Assembly (NCBI GenBank): GCA_014523595.1
Contig: JAATVN010000199.1
Span: forward strand, 1-6,183
Reading direction: 5' to 3'
Source: Nitrososphaerales archaeon TH5888
GTDB taxonomy: Archaea; Thermoproteota; Nitrososphaeria; Nitrososphaerales; Nitrososphaeraceae
DNA length: 6,183 nucleotides
The position numbers were made by a program, and so were the translations under genes. A model generated the notes under the pieces. It worked only from the letters and a program-made list of their open reading frames with translations. It had not been told where the DNA came from and searched no databases. Positions 1-5,356 of the stretch are shown here, in pieces (position 1 is the first letter of the stretch; each line of letters starts with the position of its first letter).

Positions 1-429
1 TTAGAAATCTTTGGTAACGATAATGTAGAATTAATGCCCGGGATTAGTTCTATTCAAGTTGCGGCTGCAAAGGCAAAAATTCCATTGGATAAGGCGATAA
101 TATTGAGTTTTCATGTTACTGAGAATATTGAAGACAAGAAGCGTGAATTAGTTAAAGCAATTCAAGAGAAGAAAAGTGTGATTTTAGTACCAAGGCCGTG
201 GAATAATAATGCAGAAAAAAATTTCATGCAATCAGAAATAGCATTGTATCTCAAAAAAGAGGGAGTAGATACTTCAAACTTAATAGTTTGGGTATTTGAA
301 TTTTTGACCACTGCGGATGAAAGGGTGTTTAAAGGCATGCTGAATGAACTAGAAAAAATGGATTTTAGTCCAATGTCTGTAATGGTGGTTGATCAGGTTA
401 GACGTAAAACATATTTGGAATTTGTATGA
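1..429 (+). CDS. cbiE: Cobalt-precorrin-7 (C5)-methyltransferase CbiE-like, 5'-truncated
   Basis: This is the C-terminal part of a tetrapyrrole (corrin/porphyrin) methylase. The reading frame is open from the first base, so the 142 visible residues lack the N-terminal SAM-binding half. The visible part starts just before the motif MPGISSIQVAAAKAKIPL, which matches the PGISS-x-Q-x-A-x-A signature of CbiE/CobL-type methylases. The C-terminal stretch FEFLTTADERVFKGMLNEL resembles the family's 'N-L-x-x-x-D-E-R-I/V' segment. CbiE uses SAM to methylate C5 of cobalt-precorrin-7 in anaerobic-type cobalamin synthesis in the cytoplasm. The frame ends in TGA without a fused CbiT decarboxylase domain, so this is a stand-alone CbiE rather than a CobL fusion. 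Any partner cobalamin genes would lie to the left of the window. Family (tetrapyrrole methylase) is secure. The exact position methylated is assigned from motif resemblance and could be another precorrin methylase. Confidence 0.75.
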   Translation, partial: LEIFGNDNVELMPGISSIQVAAAKAKIPLDKAIILSFHVTENIEDKKRELVKAIQEKKSVILVPRPWNNNAEKNFMQSEIALYLKKEGVDTSNLIVWVFEFLTTADERVFKGMLNELEKMDFSPMSVMVVDQVRRKTYLEFV

Positions 430-430
430 G

Positions 431-450
431 ATTACTTTTGTTTTTGCTTT
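431..450 (+). terminator. T-rich archaeal-type terminator after cbiE
   Basis: Directly after the cbiE stop the + strand carries T-runs of 4, 5 and 3 (ACTTTTGTTTTTGCTTT) with no hairpin. Archaeal RNA polymerase terminates on such U-tracts, and the tract lies between two convergent genes (cbiE + and the SpoIIM gene -), where a terminator for + transcription is expected. No equally clear tract is seen for the opposite direction. Confidence 0.45.
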
Positions 451-456
451 CATGCA

Positions 457-1023
457 CTATTGTACAAAATCCACGCCTCCAGATTGTTTTATTAGATTCC
501 ATTCAATAATTGCACTAAAAAATAGAATTATTGCAACGATGCCAATTTCTATGCCGGTATGAATAAGATGTTCTTTAATGTTTGTTCTTTTCAAAATGTG
601 AATTAACAATAAATAACTTCTGGAGATAGCTATCCCATATGAAATGAGCTCCATCATTCCAAATATTGTCAAAAAAACAAGTAATGGTGGTATCTGGATT
701 GGTAAATCTTGTGTTATTATCATGAAAATATTACCGGTGCTAAATCCTGAAAAGAGACCAAACACAATTCCGATCCCTGGAATAAACATTAAGATGGAGA
801 TTAGAAAGTTATTGGCGAATATGCCTATATTATCAATATTTTTGATTTTGTTTTGAAATTGTTCTTTTAAGAGCTCTGATATAGATTTCTCAAAACTGAC
901 CGATGTGCCAATAGTAAAGAAAATTAAGAATACTAAAATACCAACCATAAGGTAGAGAATTCGTTTTTTGAAGTTGTATTTGTACATGTATTCCAACCAC
1001 AGCGCTTGCTTTTTAATAATCAT
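457..1023 (-). CDS. SpoIIM/DUF95-family integral membrane protein
   Basis: This is a 188-residue polytopic membrane protein. Hydrophobic segments lie at about residues 22-41, 67-95, 110-140 and 157-178. The central stretch FANNFLISILMFIPGIGIVF, followed by GLFSGFSTG (residues 69-97), matches the 'NN-x-x-x-x-hydrophobic ... G-x-x-x-G-F-x-x-G' core of the stage II sporulation protein M (DUF95) family. FGMMELISYG (121-130) corresponds to the family's 'H-G-x-x-E-L' helix, and SAIIEW (170-175) to its C-terminal acidic 'A-x-I-E' helix. In Bacillus, SpoIIM works with SpoIID/P in engulfment. Archaeal members are widespread, are not linked to sporulation, and their role is unknown. The ATG at 1023 is preceded by an AT-rich promoter and no clear Shine-Dalgarno, consistent with a leaderless start. 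The gene is divergent from DP1 (53-bp gap) and convergent with cbiE. No functional link to either neighbour is apparent. Confidence 0.72.
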   Translation of the reverse strand: MIIKKQALWLEYMYKYNFKKRILYLMVGILVFLIFFTIGTSVSFEKSISELLKEQFQNKIKNIDNIGIFANNFLISILMFIPGIGIVFGLFSGFSTGNIFMIITQDLPIQIPPLLVFLTIFGMMELISYGIAISRSYLLLIHILKRTNIKEHLIHTGIEIGIVAIILFFSAIIEWNLIKQSGGVDFVQ

Positions 1024-1076
1024 GGATAAAACAAAACATTTTTAGCATTTATGATTGTTCTGTTCAATAATTAAAC
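1024..1076. promoter_or_regulatory. Shared divergent promoter region (SpoIIM gene / DP1)
   Basis: This 53-bp gap separates two divergent starts. Its only TATA-like element is CATTTATG at 1046-1053 (CATAAATG on the other strand). Its centre is about 26-27 bp from both the TTG of DP1 (1077) and the ATG of the SpoIIM gene (1023), the usual TATA-to-start distance of archaeal leaderless genes. No Shine-Dalgarno is seen before either start. The element deviates from an ideal TATA box, so the assignment is tentative. Confidence 0.35.
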
Positions 1077-2579
1077 TTGGATTCAATATCTATTGCATTG
1101 ATTTATGCGATAAATAAGGGATATCAAGTTCATCCTGATGCTTTTGCCTTTCTCAAATCACTCGATTGTGATGTTGAAAAAATAATCAAGACAATAGTTG
1201 ATGCTAAAAATAAGTTCAAGAAAAAGTCTCCAATTTTAATCGATGATATAAAAAATGTGATTTCTAGTGACGTGAATGGCCAAATTGATGAACCTGTCAT
1301 AACTAACTCTATCACAGATAGCAATGATGAGAATTACAAGATTATCTTTGATCCTACATATAAGATAAACTCCGAAAATGATAAGGATTTTTTTAAACTA
1401 TTTGACAGCCGTTATCGAAAAACTTTGAAAATATTGTCAATCCGTTCAGAAAGCAGGCAAATAAGGAAAATAAAACATATTAAAGATCTTCGGAATAAAT
1501 CCAGATTTAGTTCTCTAGATAACGAGAATGAGCGGGGAAAATTTATTGATTCTGCTTTTGTCGCAGGTTTGATAATGTCTAAGAGAAATAGAAAAAATGA
1601 TGTAGAGTTGGTGATTGATGATACAACTGGCAGTATTCCCGTAGTTTGTAAAACACGGGATTTGATTAATGAAGCTTCATCACTTGTTTTGGATCAAATG
1701 TTAATGCTAGAAATTTCGCTCAGTAAAAGAAATTCAAACGATTTTGTCATAAAGGATATCATTTTCCCTGATATTCCGGAGCATGTTGCAGCCAAATCAG
1801 GTACAGAGTCTTATGTAGCTCTCATTTCAGATTTGCATGTAGGCAGTAAATATTTCATGGAGAATGAGTTCAATGATTTTATAAGTTGGTTATCATCAGA
1901 TGACGAGATTGTAAGCAAAATCAAGTTTGTTTGTATAGCAGGAGATATAGTTGATGGAATAGGAATTTATCCCAATCAGGATAAAGAATTGATCGATATA
2001 AATATAAACAAACAAATGTCATATGCAGCAGCTTTACTACAAAAAATCCCAAAACGGATGCATGTTTTTCTGATTCCTGGAAATCACGATCCTGGTAGGA
2101 GAGCTTTGCCACAAACTGCTTTAACAGACTTGCGTGATTTTCAACCCTTGGAAAATTTCAGTATTATTGGCAATCCCTCAATTGTTGAATTAAACAAAGT
2201 CAAATTATTGATGTTCCATGGTCAGAGTTTGGATGATGTAATTGCCACAGTACCTGGATTGAGCTATTCAAAACCTGTGGAAGCTATGAAAATTTTGTTA
2301 AAATCTAGACATCTGTCACCAATCTATGGTAATCGCACACCAATTGCTCCTGAATCAGAAGACATGTTGGTGATGGACGATGTACCCGATATTTTTCACG
2401 CCGGGCATGTACATACTACTGAAGTGGGTAGATACAAAGGTACATTAATAGTAAATTCTGGAGCATGGCAAAAGCAGACAAAATTTCAACAAACTATGGG
2501 TATCAATCCAACTCCTGGAATATGCATATTGGTTGATCTAGGAAGGCTTCAATCTTTTAAGAAAGATTTCAATTACTGA
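1077..2579 (+). CDS. dp1: DNA polymerase D small subunit DP1 (exonuclease subunit)
   Basis: DP1 is the small subunit of archaeal replicative polymerase D. It partners with the catalytic DP2 (not in this window) and supplies 3'-5' proofreading. At 500 residues it is slightly short of euryarchaeal DP1 (about 600), with a reduced N-terminal linker. The N-terminal helical domain (about 1-45, AINKGYQVHPDAF...) is typical of DP1. Residues 150-235 fit the OB-fold, and 245-495 the Mre11-like calcineurin phosphoesterase domain. All metal-ligand motifs are present: SDLHVG (D252, H254), GDIVDG (D290), GNHD (N336, H337), HGQS (H381) and GHVH (H444, H446), so it should be catalytically competent. The start is TTG at 1077. 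An in-frame TAA lies at 1068-1070, and no ATG or GTG lies between it and the conserved N-terminal domain. The gene converges on cdc6, and the two 3' ends overlap by 11 bp. Confidence 0.96.
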   Translation: MDSISIALIYAINKGYQVHPDAFAFLKSLDCDVEKIIKTIVDAKNKFKKKSPILIDDIKNVISSDVNGQIDEPVITNSITDSNDENYKIIFDPTYKINSENDKDFFKLFDSRYRKTLKILSIRSESRQIRKIKHIKDLRNKSRFSSLDNENERGKFIDSAFVAGLIMSKRNRKNDVELVIDDTTGSIPVVCKTRDLINEASSLVLDQMLMLEISLSKRNSNDFVIKDIIFPDIPEHVAAKSGTESYVALISDLHVGSKYFMENEFNDFISWLSSDDEIVSKIKFVCIAGDIVDGIGIYPNQDKELIDININKQMSYAAALLQKIPKRMHVFLIPGNHDPGRRALPQTALTDLRDFQPLENFSIIGNPSIVELNKVKLLMFHGQSLDDVIATVPGLSYSKPVEAMKILLKSRHLSPIYGNRTPIAPESEDMLVMDDVPDIFHAGHVHTTEVGRYKGTLIVNSGAWQKQTKFQQTMGINPTPGICILVDLGRLQSFKKDFNY

Positions 2580-3795
2580 TGTTGTCTATGAAAGGCGACA
2601 AAACTGGATCGTTTTTAATAGCTTGTTTTACAGACGAGATATGAATATGCAGTTTTATTCTTTGAGTCCTGCCATATCGGCCTTGGTTGACTATATTAGT
2701 TGTTATTAATCCTAGTTGATCCAGTTCTCCTACAATTTGTGTCATTCTTCTCTGTGTTAGGGGTTCTTGTTGAATTTTTGAGCAAAAATGTTGATAGATT
2801 GTATAAATTTCCCCTGTGCTTCCATTCTTAGATTTTATTATTGAAAGTATTACTAGTTTGGTGTGCAGAGTTGAATTCCTCAAAATCTCGTAGTTTGTGT
2901 CGCTGTCAATTTTTTGTTGTGCGCTTCTTATATGATCTTCGCTTATCTTCAATGTCATGGACCTTTCTGCGATTTCTGCAGCCACCCTCAAAAGATCTAT
3001 GGCCTTTCGGGCATCACCTGTTTCTCTACCAGCAATTGCAGCACACAGATTAATTACACCAATAGGAATAACGTTATCATAAAAGGCAAGTTTACATCTG
3101 TCAACTAGAATTTGCTTTAATTGTTCAATTGTGTATGGATTAAAAACTAGTTCCTCTTCACTTAGGCTGCTCTTAACTCGTGGATCCAATTTATCCTTGA
3201 ATGTTAAGCTATTTGAAATACCGATCAAACTAATGAACTGATCTGAAGAAATCCTTTCATTAGCTCTTGTAAAGTTATACAGGATGTCGTCGCCTTTTCT
3301 ATTAACAAGCGAATCTATTTCATCTATGACAAGTACAACTTTGATGGATCTTTGTCTTATGAAATCAAGAATTCTATCAGTAGCTTCACTCATGGATAGG
3401 CCTGTAAAGTAAACTTGCATTTTTCTTTCTTCTTTATTGATACCCAGTAACTCTGCAATTTCATACAGGATTTTGTATGGTGTGTTTGAATTTTTTGCAT
3501 TAATGAAGGGAACTCTTAGATTTATGTCCAATTCATTGGTCTTTTTATAAAGGTGTTCGATAACGTTTTTTACGACTGCTGTCTTTCCGGTTCCCGGTTT
3601 TCCAAAAATTAACAAATTAGACGGACGGCCTTTTTTTAATATAACAGATAATGATTGCGCGATCGCCGTGCTTTCCTTAGTCCTGAATAATAGCTTATCA
3701 GGTACATAGTCAATAGTTAAGACTTGCCTATTTTTGATTATGTTTTTATTTTTAATCGCGCTATCAAAAATAGTGTTTAAGATGTCATCATCCAA
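2569..3795 (-). CDS. cdc6: Orc1/Cdc6 replication initiator
   Basis: This archaeal origin-recognition and helicase-loading ATPase has 408 residues, the usual length (about 390-420). AAA+ core: Walker A GKPGTGKT (65-72), Walker B VLVIDEID (154-161, D158/E159), sensor 1 around N195 (GISNSL), arginine-finger candidate R206 (LDPRVKSS) and sensor 2 GDARKAIDLLR (260-270, R263). All are intact. A C-terminal winged helix follows at about 310-385, with a wing sequence GRYGRT that would bind origin DNA. The start is TTG at 3795: the frame upstream reaches TGA at about 3835-3837 with no other start codon. The sequence before it includes GGGGTG seven bases from the TTG, which could serve as a Shine-Dalgarno or as an initiator-binding G-string. 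The gene is transcribed away from the ORB-bearing origin immediately upstream, the classic archaeal arrangement. It converges on DP1 with an 11-bp overlap. Confidence 0.97.
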   Translation of the reverse strand: MDDDILNTIFDSAIKNKNIIKNRQVLTIDYVPDKLLFRTKESTAIAQSLSVILKKGRPSNLLIFGKPGTGKTAVVKNVIEHLYKKTNELDINLRVPFINAKNSNTPYKILYEIAELLGINKEERKMQVYFTGLSMSEATDRILDFIRQRSIKVVLVIDEIDSLVNRKGDDILYNFTRANERISSDQFISLIGISNSLTFKDKLDPRVKSSLSEEELVFNPYTIEQLKQILVDRCKLAFYDNVIPIGVINLCAAIAGRETGDARKAIDLLRVAAEIAERSMTLKISEDHIRSAQQKIDSDTNYEILRNSTLHTKLVILSIIKSKNGSTGEIYTIYQHFCSKIQQEPLTQRRMTQIVGELDQLGLITTNIVNQGRYGRTQRIKLHIHISSVKQAIKNDPVLSPFIDNISN

Positions 3796-3849
3796 ATATA
3801 CACACCCCTGACACCCCTCTTTTTCTCCTGTATCTCAATATAATAAACT
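3796..3849 (-). promoter_or_regulatory. cdc6 promoter and leader with doubled GGGGTGT
   Basis: Read on the minus strand, a TATA-like TTTATTATATT (about 3838-3848) lies roughly 45-50 bp before the TTG, predicting a start site near 3817 and a leader of about 20 nt. That leader holds two copies of AGGGGTGT/CAGGGGTGT in a 9-bp period (on + ACACCCCT at 3802-3809 and 3811-3818). GGGG-T strings are the minor-groove-contacted half of ORB elements, so the initiator may bind its own promoter. The proximal copy is also well placed as a Shine-Dalgarno. Both readings are inference. Confidence 0.4.
3810..3831 (-). repeat. Degenerate ORB-like element at cdc6 promoter
   Basis: Aligning its CCCC (3814-3817) with that of the strong ORBs gives about 14 of 22 positions matching, including CCCCT, the following T-rich tract and C-T-G near the far end. 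The orientation is the same as the two strong ORBs. The TTTCCA/TGGAAA dyad is not preserved, so this may be a mini-ORB or chance pyrimidine richness. Confidence 0.3.
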
Positions 3850-3866
3850 CATTTAGTAAGTGGGAT

Positions 3867-3918
3867 GTATATAAAATAAAAACTCCCAAATCAATTTTTT
3901 TTTATTTGTTTGTTAATT
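3867..3918. other. AT-rich candidate duplex unwinding element
   Basis: The stretch contains GTATATAAAATAAAAAC, then a run of nine T (3895-3903) and TTATTTGTTTGTTAATTATT. Apart from the CTCCC at about 3882-3886 it is almost entirely A/T. It lies between the cdc6-proximal ORB-like element and the inverted ORB-like element at 3955-3978, a suitable place for initial melting. TATATAAAATA could alternatively be a TATA box for an unseen + transcript. The ORB-flanked interval 3979-4029 is a second, less extreme melting candidate. Confidence 0.45.
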
Positions 3919-3954
3919 ATTGTGCTTTGTAGATAGATGATGAATGAACCGAAA

Positions 3955-3978
3955 CTTCAATCAGAAATGTAGGGGTGG
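3955..3978 (+). repeat. ORB-like element, inverted relative to the strong ORBs
   Basis: Read on the + strand, the G-string AGGGGT at 3971-3976 is preceded by CTTCAATCAGAAATGT. Aligned on GGGG with the strong ORBs, about 15 of 22 positions agree, including the GAAAT block before the G-string and TTC at the far end. The central dyad is weak. Its G-string points toward those of 4030-4051 and 4091-4114, giving the inverted arrangement common in archaeal origins. Confidence 0.42.
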
Positions 3979-4029
3979 AAGTAACTATTGTTTAGCAATG
4001 TTAACTTGAAAGAATGAAAAGTCTCTAAA

Positions 4030-4051
4030 ATAACCCCTTTATTTCCATTGG
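4030..4051 (-). repeat. Origin recognition box ORB 1
   Basis: On the minus strand the core reads CCAATGGAAATAAAGGGG, followed by TTAT. It matches the archaeal ORB layout of a TCCA-x-TGGAAA dyad, a short A-rich spacer and a GGGG-T string. It differs from ORB 2 by a single base (T at 4048 versus C at 4109) over 22 bp. The dyad is imperfect on its outer side (TTTCCA-T-TGGAGG). Known Orc1/Cdc6 proteins bind the dyad with their winged helix and the G-string with the AAA+ domain. Confidence 0.85.
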
Positions 4052-4090
4052 AGGCTTGTTAACAGAAATCAACAATGTTAAGAATCTGAT

Positions 4091-4114
4091 ATAACCCCTT
4101 TATTTCCACTGGAA
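4091..4114 (-). repeat. Origin recognition box ORB 2 (best match)
   Basis: On the minus strand the core reads CCAGTGGAAATAAAGGGG, followed by TTAT. The dyad TTTCCA-C-TGGAAA at 4103-4115 is perfect (6+1+6) and the G-string is complete. This is essentially the canonical archaeal ORB. It lies exactly 61 bp from ORB 1 in the same orientation. It is the strongest single piece of evidence that this region is an origin. Confidence 0.9.
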
Positions 4115-4208
4115 AATTTTTAGATAAAGAAACCACAAAATTGATAACTACAATAAAAAAGTGGGTTCGAAATAAAGCATGAATAATTAGTTAACAAAAG
4201 CTGAGCTC

Positions 4209-4739
4209 TTGGTTAACTTGTTAACCACTTCAATTGTTAAGTGTGATGTGATATCAAATCACGATCTGTCAACTGCGAGAAAGAAAATTAGAATTGAATT
4301 GGAAGATGAAAATGGAGAAAAATATAATCTAACTCTACAAGGCACTTTATCAAAAGAAAAAATAAAGAATGTCATTGAATTTGTACAATTATTTGATAAG
4401 AACTCCATTGACAGCAGCTTCGAACATAGAGAAACTGACACAAGACTGGGTTCCAAATTATGGAATTTGATTATTGAGAACTTCAAGTACCACACATTTA
4501 CCTCCTCCGATATACTAAGAATTTATCAGGATCTTTACTACGAATCCATTCAATTAAGCGTGATCTCTATCTATTTGTCTAGATTTTATTTGAAGAAACA
4601 ACTAAGTAGGTCAAAAAATGGCAAACAGTGGGTATACACACTTGTTAAAGAGAACCTAAATCATTATAAAGAAAATTATGAGAAATCTAGTCACTCAAAT
4701 TTGCTGTCCGTTCCAACAGTTTACGACCTTCATTTGTGA
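4209..4739 (+). CDS. Hypothetical origin-adjacent protein with C-terminal winged helix
   Basis: I do not recognise this 176-residue protein. Residues 20-62 look like a small beta-hairpin plus helix (KKIRIELEDENGEKYNLTL, then LSKEKIKNVIEFVQLF). Residues 80-147 have winged helix-turn-helix character: helix LGSKLWNLIIENF, then FTSSDILRIYQDLY, a recognition-helix candidate LSVISIYLSRFYLKKQL, and a wing ending in GKQWVYTLV. The protein is soluble, with no signal or membrane segment. The chosen start is TTG at 4209, the first start codon after an in-frame TAG (4188-4190). TTG at 4218 or GTG at 4248 are alternatives, and the last would leave the GTTAAC-TT-GTTAAC pair outside the coding region. It is transcribed away from the origin and overlaps the next gene's 3' end by 53 bp. 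A DNA-binding role near the origin is inferred from fold and position only. Confidence 0.72.
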   Translation: MVNLLTTSIVKCDVISNHDLSTARKKIRIELEDENGEKYNLTLQGTLSKEKIKNVIEFVQLFDKNSIDSSFEHRETDTRLGSKLWNLIIENFKYHTFTSSDILRIYQDLYYESIQLSVISIYLSRFYLKKQLSRSKNGKQWVYTLVKENLNHYKENYEKSSHSNLLSVPTVYDLHL

Positions 4740-5313
4740 TTTTGTATTTGAAAGGTCTTGTACTCCCATCTCTCATGACTATGTTTTCAGAATATAATTT
4801 TTTTAACAATCGAGATGTATGCTCACGTGACTTGTTAATTTTTCTCTGAATCTCTCTAGACGTTAGTGGTACTTCAAGCATCCTAAGGATAGAATCCACA
4901 GTATTAAGTCGCAAGGTTTCATCCTCATTTACATCACTGTTCTTTTCAGTGACAATCACATCCTTCGTGACAGGAGTCATACTATGTGACATATCTTTAT
5001 GTGACCTATTATATGCCATATCACTTATAGCAACAAATTCCTCCTGCTTGGTTCTAATGTTTACCGGTTTTATTTTCATTTCAATCATATCCAGTTTAGT
5101 TCGTAAATCTGAAATAATCTCGTTATATTCATCAAATTTATGAAAATATCCCTCAATCAACATGTCTTTAAATTTATGATTCTCCTTTTCTCGTTCTCTC
5201 GTTTCTCTGAAAAATCCAAAATAGAAAAAGACCACAAATGATAGTATGAAAAGTGTGATTGAAATCAAGACGTCTGATAATGAATATTGCAAGGTAAAAT
5301 CAAACATATTCAT
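4687..5313 (-). CDS. Membrane-anchored coiled-coil winged-helix protein
   Basis: This is a 208-residue protein with an unusual layout. A single N-terminal transmembrane helix lies at about 12-34 (VLISITLFILSFVVFFYFGF). It is followed by RETREREKEN and a highly charged, probably coiled-coil segment to about 82. A low-complexity polar linker spans about 83-130. A C-terminal winged helix-turn-helix occupies 135-203: TVDSILRMLEVPLTSREIQ, the recognition helix around KSREHTSRLLKKLYSENIV, and a wing at GSTRPFKYKITNEGRKLL. The basic residues after the helix (R37, R39, R41) suggest the C-terminus is cytoplasmic (positive-inside rule). The start is ATG at 5313, with an alternative ATG two codons later. 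No specific family name is recognised beyond the MarR/ArsR-like fold. It could be a one-component membrane-bound transcription regulator or a DNA-membrane tether. It converges on the 4209 gene. Confidence 0.8.
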   Translation of the reverse strand: MNMFDFTLQYSLSDVLISITLFILSFVVFFYFGFFRETREREKENHKFKDMLIEGYFHKFDEYNEIISDLRTKLDMIEMKIKPVNIRTKQEEFVAISDMAYNRSHKDMSHSMTPVTKDVIVTEKNSDVNEDETLRLNTVDSILRMLEVPLTSREIQRKINKSREHTSRLLKKLYSENIVMRDGSTRPFKYKITNEGRKLLERTANLSD

Positions 5314-5351
5314 GTGATATCATGTGATTTAGCGAGACATATTTATTAAAA
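5311..5351 (-). promoter_or_regulatory. Promoter of the membrane winged-helix gene with tandem CATGTGAT
   Basis: On the minus strand TTTTAATAAAT (5351-5341) is a good TATA-like box about 30 bp before the ATG, predicting a very short leader starting near 5320. The direct repeat CATGTGATAT / CATGTGATTT (+ strand, 5311-5320 and 5321-5330, 9 of 10 identical, one helical turn apart) covers the predicted start site and start codon. A protein bound there would block transcription, and autoregulation by the encoded winged-helix protein is possible. Confidence 0.4.
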
Positions 5352-5356
5352 TTTTT

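Larger units (their letters stand above)
3796..4208. other. Predicted chromosomal replication origin (oriC)
   Basis: This is a gene-free 413-bp region directly upstream of cdc6. It contains two strong ORB elements in the same orientation 61 bp apart (4030-4051, 4091-4114), a weaker ORB-like element in opposite orientation (3955-3978), a still weaker one near the cdc6 promoter (3810-3831), an AT-rich segment with a T9 run (3867-3918), and repeated GTTAA words. Archaeal origins are known to lie next to orc1/cdc6 and to combine ORBs with an AT-rich unwinding element. In Pyrococcus the origin, cdc6 and PolD genes are likewise neighbours. I see no open reading frame, tRNA or convincing small RNA in this stretch. 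Confidence 0.85.
4000..4240. repeat. Cluster of GTTAAC / TGTTAA words across origin and next gene start
   Basis: GTTAAC (self-complementary) occurs at 4000-4005, 4058-4063, 4190-4195, 4212-4217 and 4220-4225. TGTTAA without the final C occurs at 4076-4081 and 4235-4240, and also at 3911-3916 outside the cluster. CAATGTTAA is repeated exactly at 3996-4004 and 4073-4081, upstream of each ORB. The pair GTTAAC-TT-GTTAAC (4212-4225) sits on the first codons of the 4209 gene. I found no GTTAAC elsewhere in the window by eye. Such clustering suggests a binding site for a second origin or regulatory protein, though the protein is unidentified. Confidence 0.5.

Noticed and set aside
644..856. Open frame on the + strand of 70 codons.
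   Set aside because: Antisense shadow of the SpoIIM-family gene; no independent motifs or promoter.
2841..3108. Two overlapping + strand open frames.
   Set aside because: Both are antisense to the sensor-2/winged-helix region of cdc6 and have no recognisable domain.
3868..3878. TATATAAAATA as a promoter for a + strand small RNA.
   Set aside because: No open frame or structured RNA follows; better explained as part of the AT-rich unwinding region, though transcription cannot be excluded.
3860..3888. TGGGA...TCCCA inverted repeat around the TATATAAAATA segment as a possible hairpin.
   Set aside because: Only 5-bp arms with a loop of about 18 bases; not above chance in AT-rich DNA.
3937..3943. 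ATGATGA matching a C box (RUGAUGA) of a box C/D small RNA in the gene-free region.
   Set aside because: No CTGA (D or D' box) within a plausible 40-60 nt downstream; the nearest is about 145 nt away at 4086-4089.
3796..4208. Possible CRISPR-like or mobile-element repeats in the gene-free region.
   Set aside because: The repeats are few, match the ORB layout and lack regular spacer structure, terminal inverted repeats or a transposase.
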